Of a DNA stretch of 64,000 nucleotides, positions 27,256-36,689 are shown piece by piece. Position 1 is the first letter of the stretch. Each line of letters starts with the position of its first letter. The position numbers were made by a program, and so were the translations under genes. Under the pieces are notes generated by a model. It had not been told where the DNA came from. It did not search any database and worked only from the letters and a program-made list of their open reading frames with translations. This stretch comes from Winogradskyella wichelsiae (lineage in GTDB: Bacteria > Bacteroidota > Bacteroidia > Flavobacteriales > Flavobacteriaceae): contig NZ_JABFDJ010000010.1 of the NCBI RefSeq assembly GCF_013403925.1, forward strand, positions 33,385-97,384, written 5' to 3'.

Positions 27256-27747
27256 TACTTTAGATCTTTTGGTCTCTTTTGTTAATGTAACTAGGTATAA
27301 GTTCGCATTATTATCGTCAGCAATGTCATCATATTTTTCTTCACCTAATAATTCATTTACAAACTTAGGCGTTGTATTGCTATGACCAACAATAAGAACT
27401 GTTTTACCTTTTGTTTTTTCTATAAATGTTTCAATATTTAAATCAGATGGATCATAAATTTGAAGTTCTATATTATTAGATTCTGCAGTTGGCATTACAG
27501 TCTGTTTGGTTCTATTATAATCTGTAGAATAGACAGCATCAAAACCAATACCTTTAAAATGCTTGGCCCAATTATCAGCACGTTTTAAACCTTCACTTGT
27601 TAAATAAGGATTTCTAACGGTGCTGTCTGAACGGTCTTTCTCAGCATGTCTAATTAAGTAGTATGTAGATATTTCATCGCTTTGTTTTTCTTTGCATGCT
27701 GTAAATATGAATAAAGAGAAAAAGGCAATTAGAATGAGATGTTTCAT
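27241..27747 (-). CDS. Histidine phosphatase family lipoprotein (SixA/PGAM-like)
   Basis: Protein of 168 residues. The signal peptide ends at a lipobox (FTAC-K). The catalytic RHAE motif (YLIRHAEKDRSD) and the second histidine (LIVGHSNTTP) define the histidine phosphatase superfamily. Its location outside the inner membrane suggests a periplasmic phosphatase for a small phosphoester rather than SixA-type phosphorelay control. It lies downstream of deoD with 23 bases between, so nucleotide salvage from outside the cell is a reasonable guess. Confidence 0.82.
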   Translation of the reverse strand: MKHLILIAFFSLFIFTACKEKQSDEISTYYLIRHAEKDRSDSTVRNPYLTSEGLKRADNWAKHFKGIGFDAVYSTDYNRTKQTVMPTAESNNIELQIYDPSDLNIETFIEKTKGKTVLIVGHSNTTPKFVNELLGEEKYDDIADDNNANLYLVTLTKETKRSKVSIVN

Positions 27748-27770
27748 GTTGAAATTTTAAGTGATGTGTA

Positions 27771-28469
27771 TTAAGCTAATTCTAAAGCGACTTCAATCAT
27801 GCCTTTAAAAGTGGTTTCTCGCTCTTTACTTGTAGTCGTTTCGTTTGAAACTAAAGAATCAGAAATCGTTAATATTGCTAATGCATTTACTTTATGTTTA
27901 GCAGCAACAGTATATAAACCTGCAGCTTCCATCTCTACACACAACACACCAAATTTAGACCATTTTTTAAAGGATTCTTTATCGTCTTCGTAAAATTCAT
28001 CTGATGATAAAACATTACCAGCTTTAATAGATATGTTTTTAGCTTTAGCAGCGTCAATTGCTTTCATAAATAAACCAAAATCAGCAGTAGGAGCGTAGCC
28101 TGCACCGCCAAAACGTAATTCATTTATACCAGAAGTAGAAGAGGCAGACATTGCTAAAACAACATCTCTAATTTTTATATCTTTTTGATAAGAACCAGCA
28201 CTACCAACTCTAATAAGGTTTTTTACACCATATTCTGTAATAAGTTCGTTGGCATAAATAGATATGCTAGGTACTCCCATACCAGTTCCCATTGTAGAAA
28301 TACGTTTTCCTTTATAGGTCCCTGTGTAACCATACATGCCTCTAATTTCATTGAAGCAAACTGGGTTTTCAAAAAAAGTTTCAGCAATCCATTTAGCTCT
28401 TAAAGGATCTCCTGGTAATAAAATTGTTTCTGCGATATCGCCTTTTTTGGCTCCTATGTGTACACTCAT
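27771..28469 (-). CDS. deoD: Purine nucleoside phosphorylase, DeoD type
   Basis: Protein of 232 residues, normal for the hexameric DeoD family. [20 protein letters not shown] is the N-terminal phosphate site. IRVGSAGSY and [10 protein letters not shown] form the ribose and base pocket, and ISDSLVSNE contains the catalytic Asp. It splits purine (deoxy)nucleosides into base and (deoxy)ribose-1-phosphate. Next to deoC it forms a deoxynucleoside salvage unit. It also has its own promoter box right before the start. Confidence 0.93.
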   Translation of the reverse strand: MSVHIGAKKGDIAETILLPGDPLRAKWIAETFFENPVCFNEIRGMYGYTGTYKGKRISTMGTGMGVPSISIYANELITEYGVKNLIRVGSAGSYQKDIKIRDVVLAMSASSTSGINELRFGGAGYAPTADFGLFMKAIDAAKAKNISIKAGNVLSSDEFYEDDKESFKKWSKFGVLCVEMEAAGLYTVAAKHKVNALAILTISDSLVSNETTTSKERETTFKGMIEVALELA

Positions 28470-28473
28470 GCAA

Positions 28474-28481
28474 CAAAGTTA
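28474..28481 (-). promoter_or_regulatory. -7 box TAACTTTG immediately before deoD
   Basis: A TAnnTTTG match on the minus strand ending five bases before the deoD ATG. It predicts a leaderless deoD transcript separate from deoC read-through. No -33 element is obvious. Confidence 0.4.
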
Positions 28482-28497
28482 AGCAAAGTGTCTTAAT

Positions 28498-29160
28498 TTA
28501 AGATGCTGCCTTTGCTGTAATCTCATTCATCATTGCAACACCTGCAGAAGTACCAATTCTATCAACTCCAATATCAATATATTTTTGCGCTGTAGCTGCA
28601 TCTCTAATTCCGCCAGAAGCCTTAATTTTAAGCTGATCTCTTACGGTTTTACGCATAATTTTAACAGCTGTTAAAGTAGCTCCGCTTTTAGAGAAACCAG
28701 TTGAGGTCTTTATAAAATCTGCTTTTGCATCTATACAGATCTCACAAGCTTTTACGATTTCATTTTTAGAGAGTTCACTAATTTCAAAAATTACTTTCAG
28801 AGTTGTAATTCCAATAGCTCTTTTTACTTTACTTATATCCTTAAGTACAGCTAGATGATTCTTACTCTTAAGTCGCCCGATATTTAATACCATATCGATT
28901 TCTGTAGCACCTTGATCTATAGCGTGTTTGGCTTCAAATATTTTTGCTTCTGTAGACATTGCTCCGAGTGGAAAACCAATAACAGAACAGATTTTTACAT
29001 CAGATTTACCCAAAGCTTGTTTAGCAAGTAAAACATTACTGCTGTTTACACATACAGAATAAAAATTGTATTTTAAAGCTTCATCACAAAGTTGTAAAAT
29101 TTCTGCTTCAGTAGCAGAGGCACTTAATAAAGTGTGGTCTATGTATCTATTTAAATTCAT
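28498..29160 (-). CDS. deoC: Deoxyribose-phosphate aldolase
   Basis: Protein of 220 residues of the class I aldolase DeoC. The Schiff-base lysine is in FIKTSTGFSKSGAT. The other active-site lysine is in IKASGGIRDAATA, and NRYIDHTLLSASATE opens the barrel. It cleaves 2-deoxyribose-5-phosphate to glyceraldehyde-3-phosphate and acetaldehyde. It precedes deoD by 28 bases on the same strand. Confidence 0.94.
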   Translation of the reverse strand: MNLNRYIDHTLLSASATEAEILQLCDEALKYNFYSVCVNSSNVLLAKQALGKSDVKICSVIGFPLGAMSTEAKIFEAKHAIDQGATEIDMVLNIGRLKSKNHLAVLKDISKVKRAIGITTLKVIFEISELSKNEIVKACEICIDAKADFIKTSTGFSKSGATLTAVKIMRKTVRDQLKIKASGGIRDAATAQKYIDIGVDRIGTSAGVAMMNEITAKAAS

Positions 29161-29581
29161 TGATCAAATAAGTAGGGTTATTATATAAATTTTTTAATGC
29201 AATTTTATCTACAGGTAGATGGGGAATTGCAAAATAGTTATAAAACGTTTGAGGGGTTTGGGTTAAATAGCTCGACAAAGTTAAATGTTTTACCGATAAA
29301 AAGCGTATTTTTTTTAGTTTTTAACATCAATTTATTCAGTAAAGTTGTTAATAAAAATATAACCTGTTTATTTTAAGTAGAATAAATTGCTGTTTTCTTA
29401 AGAAATATTTCTTAATACAATAATATTAGAAATGTTATTTTTATTACCGATAATAATGATTTACCTTACTAAGTATTTCACGTTTATTTGAGTAACGTTT
29501 TAAAATTGAATTAAGTATTTATCATAGTCGAAATTTCAATATGCACTTTTTGATATATAATTTATCTAAAACAAATCAATG
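29161..29581. other. 421-base A+T-rich intergenic region
   Basis: It lies between the start of deoC and the stop of the 131-residue unknown gene, both on the minus strand. No open frame, RNA gene or strong hairpin is seen. A TAACTTTG box on the minus strand at 29276-29283 could be a distant deoC promoter with a leader above 100 bases; nothing else was recognised. Confidence 0.5.
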
Positions 29582-29977
29582 TTAACATCTGTTTATTTCA
29601 GCTTGCTTAATTAAAAATATATCATCTGACCAGATCATAGCTTCATCAATTGTATTAAAAATCTTATAAGCTTTATTAAAAAAATGTTTTTCTTTAGTAT
29701 TCTTGTTTATAATTTTGTCGGTAGTAACAACAGCAAAAGCGATAAGGTTATTTATTCCTTTAATTTCAGTATAATCTGAGGGATTTATTAAGTCCGAAAA
29801 AACTCTATTTGTGATATAAACAAACGGTTTATTGTAATAATACTTATGAATTATATATTGCATTAAATCGTTAAAATAAGGTTCTACATGGACACCTTCT
29901 TTAATTTGGTCGATAATATAATTATCAAATAAAAAAATCTCTGAAATGTCTAAATTATAATATCTAACTTCTTTCAT
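29582..29977 (-). CDS. Hypothetical protein, possibly STAS/SpoIIAA-like
   Basis: Protein of 131 residues, cytoplasmic and without cysteine pairs or membrane helices. The middle (FAVVTTDKIINKNTKEKHFF, KIFNTIDEAMIWSDD) has the alternating pattern and final helix seen in STAS/SpoIIAA-like proteins common in flavobacteria, often involved in adaptation signalling. The resemblance is weak, so the function is open. It stands alone downstream of clpB. Confidence 0.5.
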   Translation of the reverse strand: MKEVRYYNLDISEIFLFDNYIIDQIKEGVHVEPYFNDLMQYIIHKYYYNKPFVYITNRVFSDLINPSDYTEIKGINNLIAFAVVTTDKIINKNTKEKHFFNKAYKIFNTIDEAMIWSDDIFLIKQAEINRC

Positions 29978-30021
29978 AACTCATTGTTTTTGAAACGTTT
30001 AATTTAGTAAAAATAATTAAT

Positions 30022-30064
30022 AAAAAAAGCAATAGATTCAAATATTTTTGAATCTATTGCTTTT
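30022..30064 (-). terminator. Terminator after clpB
   Basis: A perfect 18-base-pair stem (AAAAGCAATAGATTCAAA and its complement) with a four-base loop is followed on the minus strand by a run of Ts, 24 bases past the clpB stop. Confidence 0.9.
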
Positions 30065-30087
30065 AACTATCATATAACCTTAGTTTA

Positions 30088-32694
30088 TTAGATCTCTTCA
30101 GCAACTAAATTACCTTGATTTCTAAAGACTAATTGGCCATCAAATGCATCTAGTAATATAATACTGTCAGTGGTGACTTTACCTGATAATATTTCTTTAC
30201 TCAACTCATTTAAAACGTCTTTTTGTATCACGCGTTTTACAGGTCTTGCTCCATATTCTGGGTTATAACCTTTATCGGCTAAATAACTTACAGCTTCTGG
30301 TGTTGCATCAAACGTAATACCTTGTTTAGCGATCATTTTAGTGATCCCTTTTAATTGTAGACCTACAATGTTTATAATATTATCTTTAGACAAAGGAGTA
30401 AACATTATAGTGTCATCTATACGATTTAAAAACTCTGGTCTTACGGTTTGTTTTAACAAGGCTAAAACGTCCACTTTGGCAGCTTCAATGGCTGAAGGAA
30501 TATCTTTAGTCGCTTCAAAACGCTCTTGTATAATCTGACTTCCCATGTTTGAAGTCATAATAATTATAGTGTTTTTAAAATCCGCTACACGACCTTTATT
30601 GTCTGTTAAACGTCCTTCATCTAATACTTGTAATAGGATATTAAATGTATCTGGATGTGCTTTTTCAATTTCATCTAACAATACTACGGAGTAAGGTTTT
30701 CTACGCACGGCTTCTGTTAGTTGTCCACCTTCGTCATAACCAACGTATCCCGGAGGCGCTCCTACCAATCTACTTACGGCATGTCGTTCTTGATATTCGC
30801 TCATATCAATACGCGTCATAGCATTTTCGTCATTAAATAGATATTCTGCCAAAGCTTTAGCTAACTCTGTTTTACCAACACCTGTGGTTCCTAAAAACAA
30901 GAAGGTTCCTACGGGTTTATTTGGGTTTTGAAGTCCTGCTCTAGAACGACGTACAGCATCACTAACAGCTTCAATAGCTTCTTCTTGTCCTACTACACGT
31001 TTGTGCAATTCATCTTCTAATTTTAGTAATTTTTCACGATCACTTTGAAGCATTTTTGTTACTGGTATTCCGGTCCATTTAGCAATGACATCAGCAATAT
31101 CTTCATAAGTCACTTCTTCTTTAATTAATGAAGTACCTTGTTGTGCGTCTAATTCTTTTTGGAATTTTTCCAATTGCTCAGTGGCATCTTTTATTTTTCC
31201 ATAGCGTATTTCTGCAACTTTCCCATAATCTCCATCACGTTCTGCGCGTTCTGCTTCTGCTTTAAAGTTTTCAATTTCTTGCTTTGTATTCTGAACGTTT
31301 TCTACAACTTCTTTCTCGGATTTCCATTTTGCACTAAGTTCATTACGTTCTTCTTTAAGATTTGCTAAATCAGCTTTTAAACTTTTTAATTTAGTTTCAT
31401 CTTTTTCACGTTTAATAGCTTCGTGTTCAATTTCTAACTGCATTATTTTACGATCTAAAACATCTAACTCTTCGGGTTTAGAATTAATTTCCATTCGTAA
31501 TTTAGCAGCAGCTTCATCCATTAAATCAATAGCTTTATCCGGAAGAAAACGATTGGTAATGTAACGTTCCGATAATTCTACAGCTCCTATAATAGCTTCA
31601 TCTTTGATTCTAACTTTATGGTGTGCTTCGTACTTTTCTTTAATTCCTCTAAGAATAGAGATTGCACTTTCTGTATCAGGCTCGTTAACAATTACTTTCT
31701 GAAAACGTCGCTCTAAAGCTTTGTCTTGCTCAAAATATTTTTGATATTCATCTAAAGTGGTTGCTCCAATGGCTCTTAATTCACCACGCGCTAAAGCGGG
31801 TTTTAATATGTTTGCTGCATCCATAGCTCCTTGGCCACCACCAGCACCAACAAGTGTATGAATCTCATCGATAAACAATACAATGTCTCCATTACTTTCT
31901 GTAACTTCTTTGATTACAGATTTTAATCGTTCTTCAAATTCACCTTTGTATTTAGCACCAGCAATTAACGATCCCATATCTAAGGCAAAAATTTGTTTGT
32001 CTTTTAGATTTTCAGGAATATCACCATCTATAATTCTATGTGCTAAACCTTCTGCAATTGCTGTTTTACCTGTTCCTGGTTCTCCAACTAAAATCGGATT
32101 GTTTTTTGTTCTACGCGATAAAATTTGAAGGATTCTTCTAATTTCTTCATCACGACCAATAACCGGATCTAATTTGCCATCTCTAGCTAACTGGTTTAAG
32201 TTTTTTGCATACTTATTTAAAGAGTTATAAGTTTCTTCTTGACTTTGAGAAGTCACTCTATCTCCTTTTCTTAATTCGTCAATAGAAGCTTGCAAGCCTT
32301 TTTCAGTTACACCTTGATCTTTTAATATTTGAGCAATTTTACTTTTAGATTTAAAAATAGCTAATATTAAATGTTCAATAGATACAAAGTCATCATTCAT
32401 CTTTTTAGCGATAACAGATGCTTCGTTTAAAGTTTTACTTGCTTCACGAGAAAGCATAATATCTCCGCCTGAAACTTTAGGAAAACTTTCGAGTTCTTTG
32501 TCCAATACTTGTTCTAGCATGGATACATTAACATTCAACTTTTTTAAGAGGAATGGTAATACGTTTTCATCAACATTAAAAAGCGCTTTAAAAATATGCT
32601 CGTTTTCTATTTGCTGATGACCAAAACCTTGAGCTAGCTGCTGCGCTTGCTGTATGGCTTCTTGCGATTTAATAGTGTAATTATTAAAATTCAT
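30088..32694 (-). CDS. clpB: ATP-dependent chaperone ClpB
   Basis: AAA+ disaggregase of 868 residues. The N domain (1-145) is followed by AAA-1 with Walker A GEPGTGKT at 204-211, then the ClpB-specific coiled coil (about 400-525). AAA-2 has Walker [10 protein letters not shown] near 604 and pore loop GYVGYDEGG. The long coiled coil separates it from ClpA and ClpC. It works with DnaK to resolubilise aggregated proteins after heat or other stress. It is monocistronic with a strong terminator; I found no clear heat-shock operator upstream. Confidence 0.96.
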   Translation of the reverse strand: MNFNNYTIKSQEAIQQAQQLAQGFGHQQIENEHIFKALFNVDENVLPFLLKKLNVNVSMLEQVLDKELESFPKVSGGDIMLSREASKTLNEASVIAKKMNDDFVSIEHLILAIFKSKSKIAQILKDQGVTEKGLQASIDELRKGDRVTSQSQEETYNSLNKYAKNLNQLARDGKLDPVIGRDEEIRRILQILSRRTKNNPILVGEPGTGKTAIAEGLAHRIIDGDIPENLKDKQIFALDMGSLIAGAKYKGEFEERLKSVIKEVTESNGDIVLFIDEIHTLVGAGGGQGAMDAANILKPALARGELRAIGATTLDEYQKYFEQDKALERRFQKVIVNEPDTESAISILRGIKEKYEAHHKVRIKDEAIIGAVELSERYITNRFLPDKAIDLMDEAAAKLRMEINSKPEELDVLDRKIMQLEIEHEAIKREKDETKLKSLKADLANLKEERNELSAKWKSEKEVVENVQNTKQEIENFKAEAERAERDGDYGKVAEIRYGKIKDATEQLEKFQKELDAQQGTSLIKEEVTYEDIADVIAKWTGIPVTKMLQSDREKLLKLEDELHKRVVGQEEAIEAVSDAVRRSRAGLQNPNKPVGTFLFLGTTGVGKTELAKALAEYLFNDENAMTRIDMSEYQERHAVSRLVGAPPGYVGYDEGGQLTEAVRRKPYSVVLLDEIEKAHPDTFNILLQVLDEGRLTDNKGRVADFKNTIIIMTSNMGSQIIQERFEATKDIPSAIEAAKVDVLALLKQTVRPEFLNRIDDTIMFTPLSKDNIINIVGLQLKGITKMIAKQGITFDATPEAVSYLADKGYNPEYGARPVKRVIQKDVLNELSKEILSGKVTTDSIILLDAFDGQLVFRNQGNLVAEEI

Positions 32695-32932
32695 CTTTTA
32701 TTGTTTTATATGTTAGCCTAAACATGTTTTAAGTACATAGGCAAACATTGTTTTATAGTTATGTTTGGTTATCTTTAGACAAATATCTTACCAATACGTA
32801 TTTGTAAGAAATAAGAGACAAAATGTCTGTTTTTAATGTTTTTAAAATGACTTTTTGACACTGTAAGATTAATACTTTATTCCGACCTATGTAATGATGT
32901 AGATCAGTTTAGAGGATAAATAAAGATAAATT

Positions 32933-33310
32933 ATGTTTAAGAAATTATTCGGTTCATCAGAACCAAAAGAAGAAAAAATATTGCCTTGGCAAGCATTAAC
33001 AGATAGTTCTCAGTTAGAAACAATTGTAGAAAAGTCTAAAACTAAAACTCAAGTTGTTTTTAAGCATTCTACGCGTTGTGGTATTAGTAGTATGGTGATG
33101 AAGCAATTTGTCTCTGCTTACGATTTAGATTTAAATGTTGATTTGTATTATTTAGATTTATTGAGTTATCGCAGTGTTTCTGATGAGGTTGGTTATAAAT
33201 TTCAGGTCATGCATCAGTCTCCTCAACTTTTAGTAATAAAAAATGGGATTGTAGTAACACACGCGTCTCATGGAGCTATAAATGATGTCGATTTAGGGAG
33301 TTATGCTTAA
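32933..33310 (+). CDS. ytxJ: YtxJ-type bacillithiol system redox protein
   Basis: Protein of 125 residues with a thioredoxin fold. The family motif is HSTRCGISSMVMKQF, with a single active-site cysteine where thioredoxins have CxxC. This monothiol form is the YtxJ (DUF2847) family, proposed to remove bacillithiol from mixed disulfides. It therefore suggests this organism makes bacillithiol, as many flavobacteria do. It is monocistronic before a bidirectional terminator. Confidence 0.85.
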   Translation: MFKKLFGSSEPKEEKILPWQALTDSSQLETIVEKSKTKTQVVFKHSTRCGISSMVMKQFVSAYDLDLNVDLYYLDLLSYRSVSDEVGYKFQVMHQSPQLLVIKNGIVVTHASHGAINDVDLGSYA

Positions 33311-33328
33311 TTATATTAAGCAAAAAAT

Positions 33329-33370
33329 AAAACCCTCAAGAATAATTTATTCTTGAGGGTTTTGTGTTTT
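33329..33370. terminator. Bidirectional terminator between ytxJ and the TPR-like lipoprotein
   Basis: AAAACCCTCAAGAATAA pairs perfectly with its complement around a short loop, with T-rich and A-rich flanks. It sits between two convergent genes. Confidence 0.88.
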
Positions 33371-33390
33371 ACTGAGAAGATCTTTTTTAC

Positions 33391-34566
33391 TCAAATAGAG
33401 TAGGACCCAATTATAGATTTTAATTTCAGCTTTAAATCTTCTCCTGTATCATAAACCATATCTTCATCAGAAGGAAATGGCACCTGTCTTTGATTTAAAA
33501 TAGTTCTATCATCTGCATTTAATGCGCGTCTATCACCTTGGTATCTTCCAAAGACATTTTCAAATACAAATCCGCTATCGATAGAGAATGTATCAATAAT
33601 TTTATTTTGCTTTAAATCGGTGTAAACGACATCAGCTAATACTTGAGTAGATTTTGTTTGTAACACTTCTGTAAAGCGTGCTTTTATATTTATAATTTTA
33701 TCAATTTTAATATCATTTCCCAGACTGTCTTTTTTTACATTTCCCGAACGATCTAATTGGTATTCCCAACCATCAACAATTTCTCTTTGTCTTAATATTT
33801 GTCGCTCACTTATACGTTCTGGTGAAACATTGATTTGCTTTAACTGTAACTGCATACCATAATCGTAATCTAGATTTTTATTTAATGAAGCATGATAAGT
33901 GGTCCAAAATTGATCTAAACCATAAGTGTTAAAATCTAATAATTCAGCTTCTAAGCGCTGTGGAATTATTTGCTGTGTTTGGTTCTGAATAGAAACATAA
34001 ATAAAGTCCATTCCTTTTTGATGTGCTTCTGTCATTAAGCTACGGTTCTCTTCAAAATTTGGGTTTATAGTTTCTATGTAGCTAAAAATCTTATGTGCTT
34101 CTCTAGCGTTATATTTGTCATTAGAATCTAAAAGAGCTATACCTTGATCTATTAAATAATCTGAAGTTTTATAACGATATTCAACAAGTAATGAGCTATA
34201 GTCATTAAACTTAAAATCTATTGTTTTACCATCAATTTGTAAGGGCATGACCCGCTTTATAGCGGTTTGCCTTGCTTCTAAATCTACATAAGTATTATAA
34301 ATGGTTTTATATTGCTCAGGATTACCATCTCTTTTAAGAGACTTTATGGCACGTAGATCTTCATCTAAGACCTTATAATAAGCCTCTTCAAGTAAGGCAA
34401 TGTATTCTTGCTTTCTCTTTTTATCCTTGTTGTTTTCTAATTTTTCGAGTGCATCATTTATAGCTGCGTCATAATTACCAGTGCTAATAGCACTTTGAAT
34501 TTGTTTTTTTGCACTACAAGATCCGAGTGCTAAAAAAAGTACTGATAAGAGTAAAAATTGTTTCAT
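33391..34566 (-). CDS. Lipoprotein with TPR-like N-terminal region, unknown role
   Basis: Protein of 391 residues. The lipobox is LGSC-S. The first third is helical with a TPR-like hairpin (AISTGNYDAAINDALEKLEN). The C-terminal part is beta-rich with a conserved-looking block around IINIKARFTEVLQTKSTQVLAD. Similar lipoproteins occur across Flavobacteriaceae without a known role. It stands alone between ytxJ and the pseudouridine synthase. Confidence 0.65.
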   Translation of the reverse strand: MKQFLLLSVLFLALGSCSAKKQIQSAISTGNYDAAINDALEKLENNKDKKRKQEYIALLEEAYYKVLDEDLRAIKSLKRDGNPEQYKTIYNTYVDLEARQTAIKRVMPLQIDGKTIDFKFNDYSSLLVEYRYKTSDYLIDQGIALLDSNDKYNAREAHKIFSYIETINPNFEENRSLMTEAHQKGMDFIYVSIQNQTQQIIPQRLEAELLDFNTYGLDQFWTTYHASLNKNLDYDYGMQLQLKQINVSPERISERQILRQREIVDGWEYQLDRSGNVKKDSLGNDIKIDKIINIKARFTEVLQTKSTQVLADVVYTDLKQNKIIDTFSIDSGFVFENVFGRYQGDRRALNADDRTILNQRQVPFPSDEDMVYDTGEDLKLKLKSIIGSYSI

Positions 34567-34746
34567 AATCTCGAGTTTTAAAAGGTTGCTATTTTAGCAA
34601 ATCCAATTATAATGCCAAAGTAAATAAAATATATGAGTTCGATTGATTTTGAATGACGAAGAAATTATATTAAAAGGTATTCAATACAAACAGACGATTA
34701 CCGGACATTATATTTTCGTTTCTTTGCAAGTCAATAAAAGTAAGAT

Positions 34747-36432
34747 ATGTTTAAAACGGAAAATAGATATTTTCATCCATTAGAACTAAGTGATTCGGTT
34801 AAGCTACCAGAACAGTTTACGTTTCCGTTTTTATATGTACCACATTCAATTTGTATTGCTGCTGCAAATGAAGTTAAAGCTTATTTAAATACTCAAAAAG
34901 ATTTTGAACATAACTTTGGTTTAGATACCACAAAAAAGGGTTTAGAAATAGGTAAAATGTTTGGTGTTATGATTGTTGAAAGCGTTGAAGGACAAATTGG
35001 TTACATCGCTTCTTTTTCAGGTAAATTAGCTGAAAGCAATCATTTAAAAGGATTTGTACCGCCAATATTTGATACTTTAAATCAACAGGGGTTTTATAAG
35101 GAAGGTGAAGCTTATTTGAATAAATTGACAACTGAAATTGAAATATTAGAAGAAAATCCAAAATTAGAGCTAACCAAATTAAAGCTAGAACATAAGAAGC
35201 TTGGTAATGGTCAGAAACTTGAAGATTTTAAGAAGAATGCTAAAGTTGAAAAAAAGCAAAGACAACAAAAAAGGGCAGAGGCAGAACAGCAATTAACGGA
35301 TGCTGAAAAACTTTTGTTTTTTGAAGACTTAAAACAACAAAGTATACAAAGTAATATTGATCTTAAATATTTAAAGTTGAAATGTCAAGCTGAGCTAGAA
35401 TTGGCAGAACGTAAATTATCTAAATTAGTAGAACCGATTGAAACTTTAAAGTTAGAGCGTAAAACTTTATCAGCAAAACTGCAAAAACAAATTCATGAGC
35501 AGTATCAATTCTTGAATGCAAATAATGAGACTAGAGATTTAATTTCAATTTTTAATAGTACAGATTTAGGACATCCTCCAGTTGCAGCAGGAGAATGTGC
35601 AGCACCAAAATTATTTCAATTTGCATTTCAAAATAATTTAAAACCATTAGCAATGGCCGAATTTTGGTGGGGAACTTCTCCAAACATGGAAGTGCGTCGT
35701 CATGAGCAGTTTTATCCATCTTGCCGCAGTAGGTGCGAACCTATTTTGGGGCATATGATGCAAGGTTTAGATGTTGAGCCTAATCCTATTGAAACGGCAG
35801 GTGTATTTAATGGTGAATTAGAAATCATTTACGAAGATGATTTTCTACTCGTTCTTAATAAACCACATGAGTTTTTGTCCGTGCCAGGAAAAACAATAAT
35901 AGATTCTGTTTTAACACGAATGAAAACATATTTACCAAATGCCACAGGACCTTTATTATTACATCGTTTAGATATGTCAACATCAGGGTTATTATTAGTC
36001 GCTAAAAATGAAAGGACACATAAAAATCTTCAAAAGCAATTTATAAACCGCACCATTAAAAAACGATATGTTGCTTTATTAGATGGTGTTATTGAATCTA
36101 AAACAGGTATTATTGATTTGCCCCTTAGAGTAGATTTAAATAACCGACCAAGACAATTAGTTTGCTACGAACATGGTAAAAAAGCAATGACTAAATATGA
36201 AGTTATAGAGGTTAAAAACAATAAAACGAGAATCCATTTTTACCCCATATCAGGTAGAACTCATCAACTCCGTGTACACGCAGCACATTATAAAGGCTTA
36301 AATACACCAATTATTGGTGATGATTTATATGGAATGCCTTCAGGTAGATTACATCTTCATGCAGAAACCTTAAGCTTTGAGCATCCGATAAAGAAGGCGT
36401 GGGTAAGTTTTAATTGTAAAGCGCCTTTTTAG
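34747..36432 (+). CDS. RluA family pseudouridine synthase with long N-terminal extension
   Basis: Protein of 561 residues, about twice the usual RluA length. The catalytic domain occupies roughly 355-561: YEDDFLLVLNKPHEFLSVPG, LLLHRLDMSTSG with the catalytic Asp, and HFYPISGRTHQLRVH. Residues 1-300 hold an unrelated region with a coiled coil (about 125-255, rich in K, E and Q). The segment around 275-335 (PPVAAGECAAPKLFQFAF, SPNMEVRRHEQFYPSCRSRC) matches the extended bacterial form that modifies rRNA or tRNA. The RNA target cannot be fixed. It has a 180-base upstream gap and no consensus promoter box. Confidence 0.88.
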   Translation: MFKTENRYFHPLELSDSVKLPEQFTFPFLYVPHSICIAAANEVKAYLNTQKDFEHNFGLDTTKKGLEIGKMFGVMIVESVEGQIGYIASFSGKLAESNHLKGFVPPIFDTLNQQGFYKEGEAYLNKLTTEIEILEENPKLELTKLKLEHKKLGNGQKLEDFKKNAKVEKKQRQQKRAEAEQQLTDAEKLLFFEDLKQQSIQSNIDLKYLKLKCQAELELAERKLSKLVEPIETLKLERKTLSAKLQKQIHEQYQFLNANNETRDLISIFNSTDLGHPPVAAGECAAPKLFQFAFQNNLKPLAMAEFWWGTSPNMEVRRHEQFYPSCRSRCEPILGHMMQGLDVEPNPIETAGVFNGELEIIYEDDFLLVLNKPHEFLSVPGKTIIDSVLTRMKTYLPNATGPLLLHRLDMSTSGLLLVAKNERTHKNLQKQFINRTIKKRYVALLDGVIESKTGIIDLPLRVDLNNRPRQLVCYEHGKKAMTKYEVIEVKNNKTRIHFYPISGRTHQLRVHAAHYKGLNTPIIGDDLYGMPSGRLHLHAETLSFEHPIKKAWVSFNCKAPF

Positions 36433-36528
36433 TTTTTTGTTTTAAGGACCAAAGTTTCTTAGTTGCATAGCAAGAAACCAAATAATAGTCATAACTAAGT
36501 ATTCAAAATCTAATTTTATAAAAAATCT

Positions 36529-36566
36529 CTCTGTGTATCTCCGTGCCAACTCTAATAAACTCCGTG
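36529..36566. repeat. Degenerate short repeats CTCYGTG
   Basis: Three copies, CTCTGTG at 36529, CTCCGTG at 36539 and CTCCGTG at 36560, lie in the non-coding gap between the pseudouridine synthase and fahA. The gap otherwise holds only the fahA terminator. The origin is unknown. Confidence 0.4.
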
Positions 36567-36611
36567 AAATAATTTAGAGTCAAAGTTGAGTAGCTTAATT
36601 TAAAATTAAAG

Positions 36612-36646
36612 AAAAAAAAGACTAAAGTAATTAAACTTCAGTCTTC
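36612..36646 (-). terminator. Terminator after fumarylacetoacetase
   Basis: On the minus strand AAGACTGAAGT pairs with ACTTTAGTCTT (one mismatch), followed by eight Ts. It lies about 45 bases beyond the fahA stop. Confidence 0.75.
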
Positions 36647-36689
36647 TTTATATATTTAAAATTTAAAGCTTAGCGCTTTAAGCTTTGTA

